Origin: Hyphomicrobiales bacterium | GTDB taxonomy: Bacteria > Pseudomonadota > Alphaproteobacteria > Rhizobiales > Rhizobiaceae | Assembly: GCA_900473685.1 (NCBI GenBank) | Contig: UCNE01000010.1 | Span: 248,001-312,000, forward strand | DNA: 64,000 bases | Reading direction: 5' to 3' | Part shown: in pieces, positions 14,915-23,297 of the stretch | Numbering within the stretch: the first letter of the stretch is position 1 | Layout of the letters: each line of letters opens with the position of its first letter | Notes under the pieces: model-generated | Database searches by the model: none | What the model was told of the DNA's origin: nothing | What the model saw: only the letters and a program-made list of their open reading frames with translations | Translations under genes and position numbers: made by a program

Positions 14915-15804
14915 GACCTCTTCAACTTGGGATCAAGCGCATCGCGCAGGCCGTCGCCCATCAGATTGATGGCAATGACGGTGACGAGAATGGCAAGGCC
15001 GGGGAACGTGACGACCCACCAGGCGCGCTGGATGAACTCGCGGGCTTCGGCCAGCATCGTGCCCCATTCCGGCGTTGGCGGCTGAGCACCCATGCCGAGG
15101 AAGCCAAGTGCCGCCGCATCGAGGATCGCCGCCGAAAAGGCGAGCGTTGCCTGGACGATCAGCGGTGCAAGGCAGTTGGGCAGGATGGTCAGGAACATCA
15201 GGCGAAGGGTACCGGCACCGGCGACTCTGGACGCGATGACATAGTCCTTGGTGCGTTCCGACATGACGGCGGCGCGGGTCAGCCGCACGAAATGCGGCAG
15301 GTTGACCAGCGAGATCGCAATCATCGCGTTGACCAGCCCCGGACCGAGAACGGCGACCAGCACGAGGGCCAGAAGCAGCGACGGAAAGGCCAGGATGATA
15401 TCCATGACGCGCATGATGATCGTATCGGTGCGGCCACGGAAATAGCCGGCGATCAGGCCGACGAGAACGCCGGAAATGACCGAAAGCGTCACGACCACAA
15501 GGCCGATGAACAGCGAGAAACGGGCACCGTAGATCAGACGGGACAGGATATCGCGTCCAACGGCATCGGTTCCGAGCAGATAGGTCCACTGCCCGCCCTG
15601 CGTCCAGCCCGGCGGCAACAGGAGCACGTCACGGTTCTGGATGCTTGGGCTATGGGGCGCAACGAAGGCCGCAAAGACCGCAACGAACAGGATGATCAGG
15701 AAGACGGCAAGCCCCATCACCGCGCCCTTGTTGCGCGAGAAATAGAACCAGAATTCGGCAAAGCCGGTCTGCGGCTTGGTTGTTTTGATTTCAGCGACAG
15801 CCAT
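14911..15804 (-). CDS. dppC: Peptide ABC transporter permease DppC-type
   Basis: 297 residues, about six transmembrane segments, with the DppC-family N-terminal helix followed by a periplasmic loop (FVAPHSPSIQNRD, GTDAVGRDILSRLIYGARFSL) and the cytoplasmic EAA loop (ALGFLGMGAQPPTPEWGTML). It pairs with DppB to form the channel. Overlaps dppD by 4 bases and starts 9 bases after dppB. Confidence 0.92.
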   Translation of the reverse strand: MAVAEIKTTKPQTGFAEFWFYFSRNKGAVMGLAVFLIILFVAVFAAFVAPHSPSIQNRDVLLLPPGWTQGGQWTYLLGTDAVGRDILSRLIYGARFSLFIGLVVVTLSVISGVLVGLIAGYFRGRTDTIIMRVMDIILAFPSLLLALVLVAVLGPGLVNAMIAISLVNLPHFVRLTRAAVMSERTKDYVIASRVAGAGTLRLMFLTILPNCLAPLIVQATLAFSAAILDAAALGFLGMGAQPPTPEWGTMLAEAREFIQRAWWVVTFPGLAILVTVIAINLMGDGLRDALDPKLKRS

Positions 15805-15813
15805 CAGACCCTC

Positions 15814-16818
15814 CTAATGCCGGATACGCGGGTTGATGAAGCCGTAAAGCACATCAACAATGAGGTTGATGATCATGATCATGGCGGCGATCAGCATCAG
15901 TCCGCCCTGCACGACCTGATAGTCACGCTTGAACACGGAATCGACCATCCATTTGCCGATGCCCGGCCAGGAGAAGATCGTTTCCGTCAGGATCGCTCCG
16001 GCCAGCAGCACACCGACCTGCAGGCCGATGGTGGTGATGACCGGGATCAGGGCGTTGCGCAACGCGTGTATACCGATGACGCGGACCGGTGACAGGCCTT
16101 TGGAGCGGGCGGTACGGACATAGTCCTCGCCGAGCACTTCCAGCATCGCCGAGCGCGTCTGACGCGCGATGACCGCCAGCGGAATGGTCGCAAGCACGAT
16201 GGTCGGCAGGATCAGATAGCTGACTGCGGACCGGAATGCGCCCGCCTGCCCCGAGATCAGACTGTCGATCAGCATGAAGCCGGTGACCTGCGGGAAGAAA
16301 TACATCATCGAGATGCGTCCCGAGACCGGCGTCCAGCCGAGATAGCCGGAGAAGAAGATGATGAGCAGCAGGCCCCACCAGAAGATCGGCATTGAATAGC
16401 CGATCAGGGCGACGCCCATCAACGACTGGTCGAGCCAGGTCCCCCGTTTCACCGCGGCGATCACGCCGGCTGGAATGCCGAGCAGCACCGCAACGATGAT
16501 GGCGCAGATCGACAGTTCCAGCGTTGCCGGGAAGAGGTTTATGAAATCATCGAGAACCGGCCGTTTGGTGACGATGGACGAACCGAAGTCGCCCGTCACG
16601 AGGCCGCCGAGATAATCGAAATACTGGACGTACATCGGCCGGTCGAGACCGAGCTGGTGCATCAGTTCAGCGTGCCGTTCCGGAGCCATGACGCGCTCAC
16701 CCGACATCAACATGACCGGATCGCCGGGCAGGAGCCGAATGAAGGAGAACGCGATCAGCGATACCCCGAGGAACGTGGGTATCAAGACGGCGAGCCGTCC
16801 GAAGATAAAGCGTAACAT
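15814..16818 (-). CDS. dppB: Peptide ABC transporter permease DppB-type
   Basis: 334 residues starting MLRFIFGRLAVLIPTFLGVS, the classic DppB/OppB N-terminus; six transmembrane helices and the EAA loop near DYVRTARSKGLSPVRVIGIHALRNALIPV. ATG 16818 preferred over an in-frame ATG at 16881, which would add a non-hydrophobic lead and enter the intergenic hairpins. The gene is separated from dppA by 106 bases with terminator-like structure. Confidence 0.92.
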   Translation of the reverse strand: MLRFIFGRLAVLIPTFLGVSLIAFSFIRLLPGDPVMLMSGERVMAPERHAELMHQLGLDRPMYVQYFDYLGGLVTGDFGSSIVTKRPVLDDFINLFPATLELSICAIIVAVLLGIPAGVIAAVKRGTWLDQSLMGVALIGYSMPIFWWGLLLIIFFSGYLGWTPVSGRISMMYFFPQVTGFMLIDSLISGQAGAFRSAVSYLILPTIVLATIPLAVIARQTRSAMLEVLGEDYVRTARSKGLSPVRVIGIHALRNALIPVITTIGLQVGVLLAGAILTETIFSWPGIGKWMVDSVFKRDYQVVQGGLMLIAAMIMIINLIVDVLYGFINPRIRH

Positions 16819-16842
16819 GGGAGCCAATCCCTTCTTTCTTTG

Positions 16843-16902
16843 AAAAACCGACGGCCCGAATGTCTTCGAGCCGCCGGCCATTGCACGCTCTTTGCGGCGT
16901 GC
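16843..16902 (-). terminator. Intercistronic stem-loops between dppA and dppB
   Basis: Two hairpins on the minus strand: GCACGC/GCGTGC (16883-16902) and CGGCTCGAA/TTCGGGCCG (16852-16873, one mismatch) followed by GGTTTTTC. The second looks like a partial terminator, expected to make dppA mRNA more abundant than the permease part. Confidence 0.55.
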
Positions 16903-16924
16903 CTTTCTTTTGTTTTAGCCGATC

Positions 16925-18520
16925 TTATTCGGCGATGTCGACGCCTTCGAAGACGAAGTCACCCAGCGGAGACTGGACGAAGCCCGAAACCTTCTTGCTC
17001 ATCGGAACGACGGCGAGCGAGTGGTCAAGCGTGTTCCAGGGCGCTTCCTTCTTGAAGACGATCTGCGCTTCTTCATAGAGCTTGGTGCGCTCGGCAACGT
17101 CGGACGTTTCCTTCGCCTTCGTTACCAGATCGTCGAACTCCTTGTTGCACCACTGAGCGCGGTTGTTGCCGCCAACAGCGTCGCAACCAAGCAGGGTGTC
17201 GAGGAAGTTGTCCGGATCACCGTTGTCACCGGTCCAGCCGAGGATGGCCGCACCATCGCGGTCCTTGGCGGACGAGAGCTTCAGGTATTCGGCCCATTCG
17301 TAGGAGACGATTTCGACGGTAACGCCGATCTTGGCAAGGTCAGCCTGCATCAGTTCAGCTGCACGGCGGGCGTTCAGCATGTACGGACGAGCAACCGGCA
17401 TTGCCCAGATCTTCATCTTCAGATCCTTGACGCCAGCGTCTTCAAGCATCTTCTTGGCAGCTTCCGGATCGTACTTGTCGTCTTCAACCTTGTCGTTATA
17501 CGACCACATTGTCGGCGGGATCGGGTTCTTGGCGACAGTTGCTGCACCCTGGAACACGGCATCGACGATGGCCTGACGGTTGACCGCCATGTTGAGGGCC
17601 TTGCGGACTTCAGCCTTGTCGAACGGCGGAACGAGCGTGTTATAGGCCAGGTACGAAACGTTCAGGCCGGCCTGTTCGGAGATGTGCAGATTCGGGTCGG
17701 CCTTCAGTTCGGCAACGTCAGCTGCGTTCGGGTAGGACATCAGGTGGCATTCGCCGGCCTTCAGCTTCTGGGCGCGGACGGCAGCATCCGTGGTGATCGC
17801 AAACACGAGGTCGTCGATCTTCTGCTTGCCACCCCAGTAATCAGGGTTGGCCTTGTAGCGGATGGCGGCATCCGGCTGGTAGGCGACGAACGTGAACGGA
17901 CCGGTGCCGAGCGGCTGCTGGTTCATCAGTTCCATCTTGCCTTCAGCCTGAAGCTTGTCGGCATATTCCTTCGAAAGGATCGAGATGAAGGGCATGCCGA
18001 GGTTGGCCAGCAATGGCGCTTCCGGGCGCTTCAGCACGATCTTGACCGTCAGGTCATCGACCTTTTCGACCTTTTCCAGGAGATCCGGCAGACCCATGCC
18101 GGAGAAGTATTCCCATGACGCACCCGGAACGTACTTGTTCCAGGCGTTGTCGGCCTTGTACTGGCGCTCGAAGGAGAAGATCACGTCATCGGCGTTCAGT
18201 TCGCGCGTCGGCGTGAAATATTCGGTCGTCTGGAACTTTACGCCCGGACGCAACTTGAACGTGTATTCCTTGCCGTCAGCGGAAATTTCCCAGCTTTCAG
18301 CCAGCGCAGGCTCGATTTCGGTCGTGCCGCGCTTGAATTCCACCAGCCGGTTGTAGACCGTGTGCGCAGCCGCATCGAAGGTCTGACCACCGGTATACAT
18401 GCCGGGGTCGAAGCCTTCCGGCGACGCTTCCGAGCAGTAAACGAAAGTCTTTGACCAAGCAGAACCGGCCATCAAAGTGGCGATTGCGGTTGCAGCAAGG
18501 AGAGTAGAGAGCTTTTTCAT
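16925..18520 (-). CDS. dppA: Periplasmic peptide-binding protein DppA-type
   Basis: 531 residues with signal peptide MKKLSTLLAATAIATLMAGSAWS (cut near residue 23) followed by KTFVYCSEASPEGFDPGMYTGG, the typical DppA mature start, and the SBP family 5 stretches TVYNRLVEF and NPDYWGG. It captures di/oligopeptides or similar cations and delivers them to DppBCDF; exact ligand is not predictable. ATG 18520 is chosen for the signal peptide; the frame remains open to 18691 but without any export signal there. First gene of the operon. Confidence 0.93.
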   Translation of the reverse strand: MKKLSTLLAATAIATLMAGSAWSKTFVYCSEASPEGFDPGMYTGGQTFDAAAHTVYNRLVEFKRGTTEIEPALAESWEISADGKEYTFKLRPGVKFQTTEYFTPTRELNADDVIFSFERQYKADNAWNKYVPGASWEYFSGMGLPDLLEKVEKVDDLTVKIVLKRPEAPLLANLGMPFISILSKEYADKLQAEGKMELMNQQPLGTGPFTFVAYQPDAAIRYKANPDYWGGKQKIDDLVFAITTDAAVRAQKLKAGECHLMSYPNAADVAELKADPNLHISEQAGLNVSYLAYNTLVPPFDKAEVRKALNMAVNRQAIVDAVFQGAATVAKNPIPPTMWSYNDKVEDDKYDPEAAKKMLEDAGVKDLKMKIWAMPVARPYMLNARRAAELMQADLAKIGVTVEIVSYEWAEYLKLSSAKDRDGAAILGWTGDNGDPDNFLDTLLGCDAVGGNNRAQWCNKEFDDLVTKAKETSDVAERTKLYEEAQIVFKKEAPWNTLDHSLAVVPMSKKVSGFVQSPLGDFVFEGVDIAE

Positions 18521-18851
18521 GAGTTTGCTTCCCAGCTTTGTTCTTGTTCTCGTATTTTTCTGACGCAGAAGCCGTTGTTTCCGGTCAAGGCCGGATGGAA
18601 CGACATTTGATCGGGCAATGCAATAAGCTGCCCGAAAAATTTGTCCAATTGGAAAATCCTTCCAGATGCGACAAACCTGAAGGCTATACACGACTTTCTT
18701 TCAGCCACCAGTATCGCCGTCCGAATCGGTTTCATTTTACCGTTAAAGTCAATCCCAAATTGCACCGATAGCCCTGGAAGAGGCACCGTGGCATAAGGCA
18801 CTTGCGGGGCGGGGAGGACTGTTCAGCTTTTATCTGCCAGGCGGGGATTGG
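18521..18851. other. Intergenic region between dppA and the LuxR-type gene
   Basis: 331 bases carrying the promoters of two divergent genes. A short palindrome CCAATTGG lies near 18647-18654. No ORF with a ribosome site, no EcfG motif and no terminator were found. Confidence 0.6.
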
Positions 18852-19727
18852 ATGAAAGCAACCATATTCAGTCCTCCCTCTCGCCATGGCCCTCAGGGCC
18901 AGCGCCTCGCGCTGTCAAAACTGCCGACAACTCTCCTTTTCCGGCCCGATGCAGTTGCCTATCGGGAATCGCACGTTAAAATAGCAGCCGCGGAAGACGT
19001 GGGGGACGGCCACGACGTGGCGACTGATTTAAAGAACGACCAGCGATACTATTGTGACAGCGATTTGGAGAAGGCTCTCAATCGGGTCGATTTCTTTCGA
19101 ATTTTCCACACGATGACACTCCGCTATGGTTTCGACCATTTCGGCATCCTGCAGCTTGGAAACGAGGGCGATGCCTGCACGCTGACCAACCGGCTGGCGC
19201 TGCACGACCTGCCCTCCGGACTTGCCGATGCCTACGACAAGCGCCACCGCTTTGGCGATTCCGCCGTTTTCAAGAGCCTTCACACATCATCCATCCCATC
19301 AGTCTGGAAAGCGGGCGACCCCCTTCCCGGCCATGGCGGCAATCTTCTTGGCCAGCTTGGCTTCGACATGCTGATGTGCGTGCCCGTGGCGGGCATCAAC
19401 GGCGCGCGGTATGCCATATTGTTTCTCGGTGATGGTGAAGACATGGAGCGGCAGGCGCATTTCGCGCTGTGCTACGATGCCATTTGCGCCTTCGACTATT
19501 TCTACCGGCTGGTTCTGTCCAACAAGGCAGGCCTTGGGCTGACGCCGCGGGAAACGGAAATCCTGCGCTGGATCTCCCATGGCAAGACGGCAAGCGAAAT
19601 CGCGCTGATCGTCTCGGTCTCCGAACACACCGTCAACTCGCACACGGCAACGATCCTCAAGAAGCTCGATGTCGTAAACAGAACCCAGATGGTGGCGAAA
19701 GCAATCCGGGAACAGATCATTCAATAA
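18852..19727 (+). CDS. LuxR-type transcriptional regulator without a clear AHL pocket
   Basis: 291 residues: an unusual 75-residue N-terminal lead, an autoinducer-binding-like domain (about 80-220) and a GerE/LuxR helix-turn-helix at the end (LTPRETEILRWISHGKTASEIALIVSVS, then HTVNSHTATILKKLDVVNRTQMVAKAI). Compared with TraR, Trp85 is kept (SVWKAG) and Tyr61/Asp70 can be matched, but Trp57 and Pro71 are not; the acyl-homoserine-lactone pocket is therefore doubtful. No luxI is nearby. It is followed by a single-domain response regulator on the same strand. A role outside classical quorum sensing is likely. Confidence 0.85.
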   Translation: MKATIFSPPSRHGPQGQRLALSKLPTTLLFRPDAVAYRESHVKIAAAEDVGDGHDVATDLKNDQRYYCDSDLEKALNRVDFFRIFHTMTLRYGFDHFGILQLGNEGDACTLTNRLALHDLPSGLADAYDKRHRFGDSAVFKSLHTSSIPSVWKAGDPLPGHGGNLLGQLGFDMLMCVPVAGINGARYAILFLGDGEDMERQAHFALCYDAICAFDYFYRLVLSNKAGLGLTPRETEILRWISHGKTASEIALIVSVSEHTVNSHTATILKKLDVVNRTQMVAKAIREQIIQ

Positions 19728-19796
19728 CGCCAGCGCCAGTCCGCATACGGCATGCCAGCAATCGTATTATAAGCCATTCACCAAGCGAAACCGCCA

Positions 19797-20183
19797 ATGA
19801 CACACCCGGTCCACATCCTGCTTGTTGACGATGATCCGGCCGAAAACCTGATCATGCGCGGTTTGATGAGAAAGATCTCGAGCGCCGAAATTCACCTGCA
19901 CTATTGCCAGACGATCGATGCCGCACTCGACTTCATCACGTCGGGAACGCCGGTTTCAATGGTCCTGATGGATAACAGGCTGCAGCAATGCGATTTTCGC
20001 GAGACGGTGCCCGCGTTACGCCAGCAAGGCTATATCGGCCCGATCGGGGTGATTTCCTCGTCGCTCGCCGACCCCTATTTCCAGAAGTTCGAAGAATACG
20101 GTGCCGATTTCCGCATCGACAAGGGTGAACTCGATCCGACCGCGATCGAATTCATCCTGCGGGAATACGTGACCAGAGCATAG
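19797..20183 (+). CDS. Single-domain response regulator
   Basis: 128 residues, a lone receiver domain: acidic pair LLVDDDPAE (Asp11-13), phospho-acceptor in VLMDNRLQQCDF, Ser in VISSS at the Thr/Ser position, and Lys in FRIDKGELD. There is no output domain, so it works by phosphotransfer or protein binding. It lies 69 bases behind the LuxR-type gene and before a strong terminator, so it may share that transcript. No kinase is adjacent. Confidence 0.88.
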   Translation: MTHPVHILLVDDDPAENLIMRGLMRKISSAEIHLHYCQTIDAALDFITSGTPVSMVLMDNRLQQCDFRETVPALRQQGYIGPIGVISSSLADPYFQKFEEYGADFRIDKGELDPTAIEFILREYVTRA

Positions 20184-20184
20184 A

Positions 20185-20219
20185 CAACAAAAAGCCCGGA
20201 CGAGCCGGGCTTTTTGTTG
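20185..20219. terminator. Bidirectional terminator between the receiver gene and rirA
   Basis: Perfect 15-bp stem CAACAAAAAGCCCGG (20185-20199) / CCGGGCTTTTTGTTG (20205-20219) with a 5-base loop; T-runs on both strands serve the two convergent genes. Confidence 0.93.
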
Positions 20220-20233
20220 GGTCGAAGGTTGCG

Positions 20234-20695
20234 TCAGGCCGCCGTCTTCGGATGCGTGAGGTGGTCGAGGCCGAGCAGGAAGTTGATCTGCGGCCGGGCC
20301 TTCACCAGATCGTCGATCGAGTACTGCTGCAGGACTTCAAAAAACGCATTCAGTGCCTTGCGCAGGGCGGAATTGAGACCACAGCTGTCAACCAGCGGAC
20401 AATCGATCTCGCCGGCCTCGAAACATTCAGCCATGGCAAAACTGTCTTCGGTAACCTTGACGATATCGAACAGGCTGATATCGGCCGCAGGCTTCGGCAG
20501 GCGCACGCCACCATTGCGGCCACGCACCGTCTCGACGAGACCCGCCTTGTTCAGGGGCTGAAGGATCTTGAAGAGGAAAAGCTCGGATACGCCATAAGCC
20601 TTGGCAATTTCCGGAACGCGGCTGAGATGGCCGTCATTGGCAGCGCAATACATCAACATGCGGACTGCGTAGTTCGTTTGCTTCGTCAGACGCAT
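20234..20695 (-). CDS. rirA: Rhizobial iron regulator RirA
   Basis: 153 residues of the Rrf2 family, nearly identical in pattern to RirA of Rhizobium and Sinorhizobium (start MRLTKQTNYAVRMLMYCAA). The winged helix occupies residues 1-60; Cys91, Cys99 and Cys105 are the Fe-S ligands (AECFEAGEIDCPLVDSC). With an intact cluster RirA represses iron-uptake genes. GGAG precedes ATG 20695. A terminator shared with the convergent gene follows. A palindrome resembling the Irr (ICE) box lies about 140 bases upstream. Confidence 0.97.
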   Translation of the reverse strand: MRLTKQTNYAVRMLMYCAANDGHLSRVPEIAKAYGVSELFLFKILQPLNKAGLVETVRGRNGGVRLPKPAADISLFDIVKVTEDSFAMAECFEAGEIDCPLVDSCGLNSALRKALNAFFEVLQQYSIDDLVKARPQINFLLGLDHLTHPKTAA

Positions 20696-20835
20696 TATTC
20701 ACTCCAGGCTTCGATCGTTCGGCGCCCCGGGTTCGGATGAACCTGTGAGCCCACAGAGGCACTCAAGAATTGGTGGTCACACAGTCGATTCGACCGGCAT
20801 CTCACGCTCTGCTTCCCATATAGGACGGATGCTAG

Positions 20836-20852
20836 TTTGGAACAATTCCAAA
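20836..20852. promoter_or_regulatory. Irr-box-like palindrome upstream of rirA
   Basis: TTTGGAACAATTCCAAA, a perfect 7-3-7 palindrome, similar to the iron control element (TTTAGAA-N3-TTCTAAA type) bound by Irr. Irr is known to repress rirA in Agrobacterium, so the location fits; assignment is inference. Confidence 0.45.
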
Positions 20853-20967
20853 AAGCAGAAAATCATACCAAAGTGATCATGATTAGCTTCTTTCGGACTG
20901 TCTACCCTTCAAAGGGGAAAAAGCTGAAGTTTCGCGTCATGTTTGAAGCCATACCGGCCCGGGCACG

Positions 20968-22035
20968 CTAGTTTCCTGCCGGTTTTCCGCGCAATTCAGC
21001 CTCGTAATCAAGGATAGCCTTCCTGCGGCCGGGCGTTCCGGGATGTGTGGACAGGATATTCGTGGCGGATGTGTCACCGAGTTTGTTCTCGATGATCTCA
21101 AAGAAGCGGGCGATGGCGGTGGGATCGTAACCGGCCTTCTGCATCAGCTCGACCGAATGCCGGTCGGCTGCCGCTTCCGCATCCCTGGAATAGGACAGCG
21201 CCAGAAGGCCGCCGCCCTGGACGAGCAGGTCCTCGACACTATCGCCGACATCGCCGGCAATCAGCATGATCAGGCCTGCCATGCCAGCAGCCCGGTAAAT
21301 CTGGCGCAGGCTATGCTCCAGTTCGACATGGCCAATCTCATGCGCCAAAACGCCGACGAGCATTTCCGTATCCCCGTCCGAGAGGCCGACCAGTTCATCG
21401 GTGATGATCAGCGTGCCATCCGGCAGTGCGAACGCATTCGGGCCGATTGCTCCGCCCTCTCGGAAGTTCAGCGTATAGGCAGAGGGGCCGCGGGCCGAAT
21501 TGGCAGCGATGCGGGCAAAACCGCCGGAAATTGCCTGCCGCTTGGCGTCGTCCAGCTTCGTTGCACCAAGAACGGTCTGATCGAGCGTTTCCAAGGTGCT
21601 GAGTGACATCAGGCGCGGCACGACCGGCGGCGTGACGGCGACAGCAACCTCCACCAGCACTGGCAGGGCGTACCGGTAGACCAGACCGGACAGCAGAAAC
21701 ACCGCGGCAACAAAAGCCAGAAGCCGCGGATGAAACCGCTCGAGGCCGTGGATGAACCCTGCCCGCCCGCGCCCGTTTGCCGATTGCAGGGCATCGATGG
21801 CTGTATTGTCCGTGGTCTCGAACAGTGAGCCATCGGCAAACTCGATCCGGCGCGGGATAGAGCCGACCCGTGGCGAAATATCGAGCTTTGAAAACACCGC
21901 AGATGCCAATGCCGCACCATCATCCGCAATGGCCCGGACCTGTCCGTCGCGCACGATCAGGCGCGACGGCACCGAACGGCTGGAATCACGCGGATGCCAG
22001 TCGCCCCGGCAGACAGGCTTTTCGTCAGAAGCCAA
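20968..22035 (-). CDS. M48 family metalloprotease
   Basis: 355 residues if started at the TTG at 22035, which has GAGGG 8 bases upstream and lets the gene overlap the stop of the DUF898 gene by 11 bases; no ATG is available near this point in frame except far upstream inside the other gene. A soluble N-terminal part (CRGDWHP, then RIEFADGSLFETTDN) is followed by a transmembrane helix (LLAFVAAVFLLSGLVYRYAL) and the protease domain with the zinc motif HEIGHVELEH and the third ligand region SRDAEAAADRHSVELM. Likely a membrane-bound Zn protease of the BepA/YcaL type with periplasmic catalytic domain. Confidence 0.85.
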   Translation of the reverse strand: MASDEKPVCRGDWHPRDSSRSVPSRLIVRDGQVRAIADDGAALASAVFSKLDISPRVGSIPRRIEFADGSLFETTDNTAIDALQSANGRGRAGFIHGLERFHPRLLAFVAAVFLLSGLVYRYALPVLVEVAVAVTPPVVPRLMSLSTLETLDQTVLGATKLDDAKRQAISGGFARIAANSARGPSAYTLNFREGGAIGPNAFALPDGTLIITDELVGLSDGDTEMLVGVLAHEIGHVELEHSLRQIYRAAGMAGLIMLIAGDVGDSVEDLLVQGGGLLALSYSRDAEAAADRHSVELMQKAGYDPTAIARFFEIIENKLGDTSATNILSTHPGTPGRRKAILDYEAELRGKPAGN

Positions 22036-23116
22036 AATCGAAGCCCTCGAATTCCATGAACTCCGCTCCAACTGCCGAACCTTCCTGCTCAGCCGTTGCG
22101 AGGATTTCCCCGACATCGCCATCGAAACGGACGGCCGTGTGCTCATTGACATAACGCGCCATGCGAACCGCTGCCCAGGGACGCATCAGGCCGAGGGTGA
22201 CGACGGTCACGACCACATTCGACACGGCGATCCAGACATAGCGGAACCGCGACAGGTCGCTTTTCAGCTCATGCTTGCCATCGAAACGCGTCGCCGACCA
22301 GGCGATGTTGCGCACGCCCGCACGGTAAAACAGCGCCGCGATGCCGAAGGACAGCAGGACCGCCAGATAGGCGACAATGCCGAGAACAAACATCGACGCC
22401 TGGAATTCCGGCGGCAGCGCATTGGGGGTGTCGATCAAGGCGATGACCAGTGACAGGTTGGCAAAGGCGACGATCGCAACAATCAGCAGGCCGAGAACGA
22501 TGATCAGTGCCGAGAAGAACCAGGTCTGGTAGATCGACCCGAGCTTTGGATCCGTTGCAAACGACCGGCCGCCATAGCGCAGATTGTTGCCGAGATAGCG
22601 GTACATCCAGCGGCTGGCGAGCGGTGCCAGGATACCGAGCGACAAGACTGCCATCACCGGCGCGGCCATGAAGGCGATAAACGCCCCACCCATCCTGCCG
22701 ACGAAATTGAACCGGACATTACGATAGCTGGTGACACGGGCGCTGAAACGCAGGCCGCGCATGATCAGCCAGGGAAAGAAGCACAAGAGGATCAAACCCA
22801 GGACGAGGCCGGCAACCGGCAACACCGCAAGCAGGATATTGTAGATGACGATCAGGCCGAAAACGATCAACCGGCCGATGAAGATCTGCTTACCCTTGGC
22901 GTGATACTCTAAAGCGCGGCCGAGCAGCACTGTATTGCCATAAAAATAGCGATTGCGGCGGACCTTCGCCCAGGCCGAATAGATGCCGAGCGTAATGATC
23001 GTCAAAAGGATATTGACGATCCAGATACCGAAATATTCGGCTGCGTTTCCCGTAAACGACAGCCGGTGGAAATCCTGCGATGCCGCCGGTAATGGTGCCG
23101 TATCGGTTGTGCTCAT
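22025..23116 (-). CDS. DUF898 (YjgN-like) membrane protein
   Basis: 363 residues with seven to eight hydrophobic segments. The two copies of the family motif are visible: AEYFGIWIVNILLTIITLGIYSAWAKVRRNRYFYGNT-like region near the N-terminus and WIAVSNVVVTVVTLGLMRPWAAVRMARY near the C-terminus (each cut here to its key part). Function of YjgN is unknown. In rhizobia it is commonly followed by an M48 protease, as here, which overlaps its stop; the two products probably act together. Confidence 0.88.
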   Translation of the reverse strand: MSTTDTAPLPAASQDFHRLSFTGNAAEYFGIWIVNILLTIITLGIYSAWAKVRRNRYFYGNTVLLGRALEYHAKGKQIFIGRLIVFGLIVIYNILLAVLPVAGLVLGLILLCFFPWLIMRGLRFSARVTSYRNVRFNFVGRMGGAFIAFMAAPVMAVLSLGILAPLASRWMYRYLGNNLRYGGRSFATDPKLGSIYQTWFFSALIIVLGLLIVAIVAFANLSLVIALIDTPNALPPEFQASMFVLGIVAYLAVLLSFGIAALFYRAGVRNIAWSATRFDGKHELKSDLSRFRYVWIAVSNVVVTVVTLGLMRPWAAVRMARYVNEHTAVRFDGDVGEILATAEQEGSAVGAEFMEFEGFDFGF

Positions 23117-23243
23117 CGTCGCCCCTCTTGCCTATCATCAGATGCAATTCAACAACGGCCGACGATCCCCCGATATTCGGCCGCTTGAGCCAAGTCTTAA
23201 ACGGTCACCCCGACAGGTCAACCACATGCGGCAGACCACAACG

Positions 23244-23268
23244 AAAAAGGGCCTCCATGCGGAGGCCC
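23244..23268 (-). terminator. Terminator after mmsA
   Basis: GGGCCTCC (23249-23256), loop ATGC, GGAGGCCC (23261-23268), then TTTTT on the minus strand. Confidence 0.92.
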
Positions 23269-23297
23269 AATCGGGGAGGATAGACGTTATCCCGTTG

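Noticed and set aside
20870-20895. RirA-type operator (TGA-N9-TCA) near rirA
   Set aside because: TGA and TCA triplets are present but not at the required spacing.
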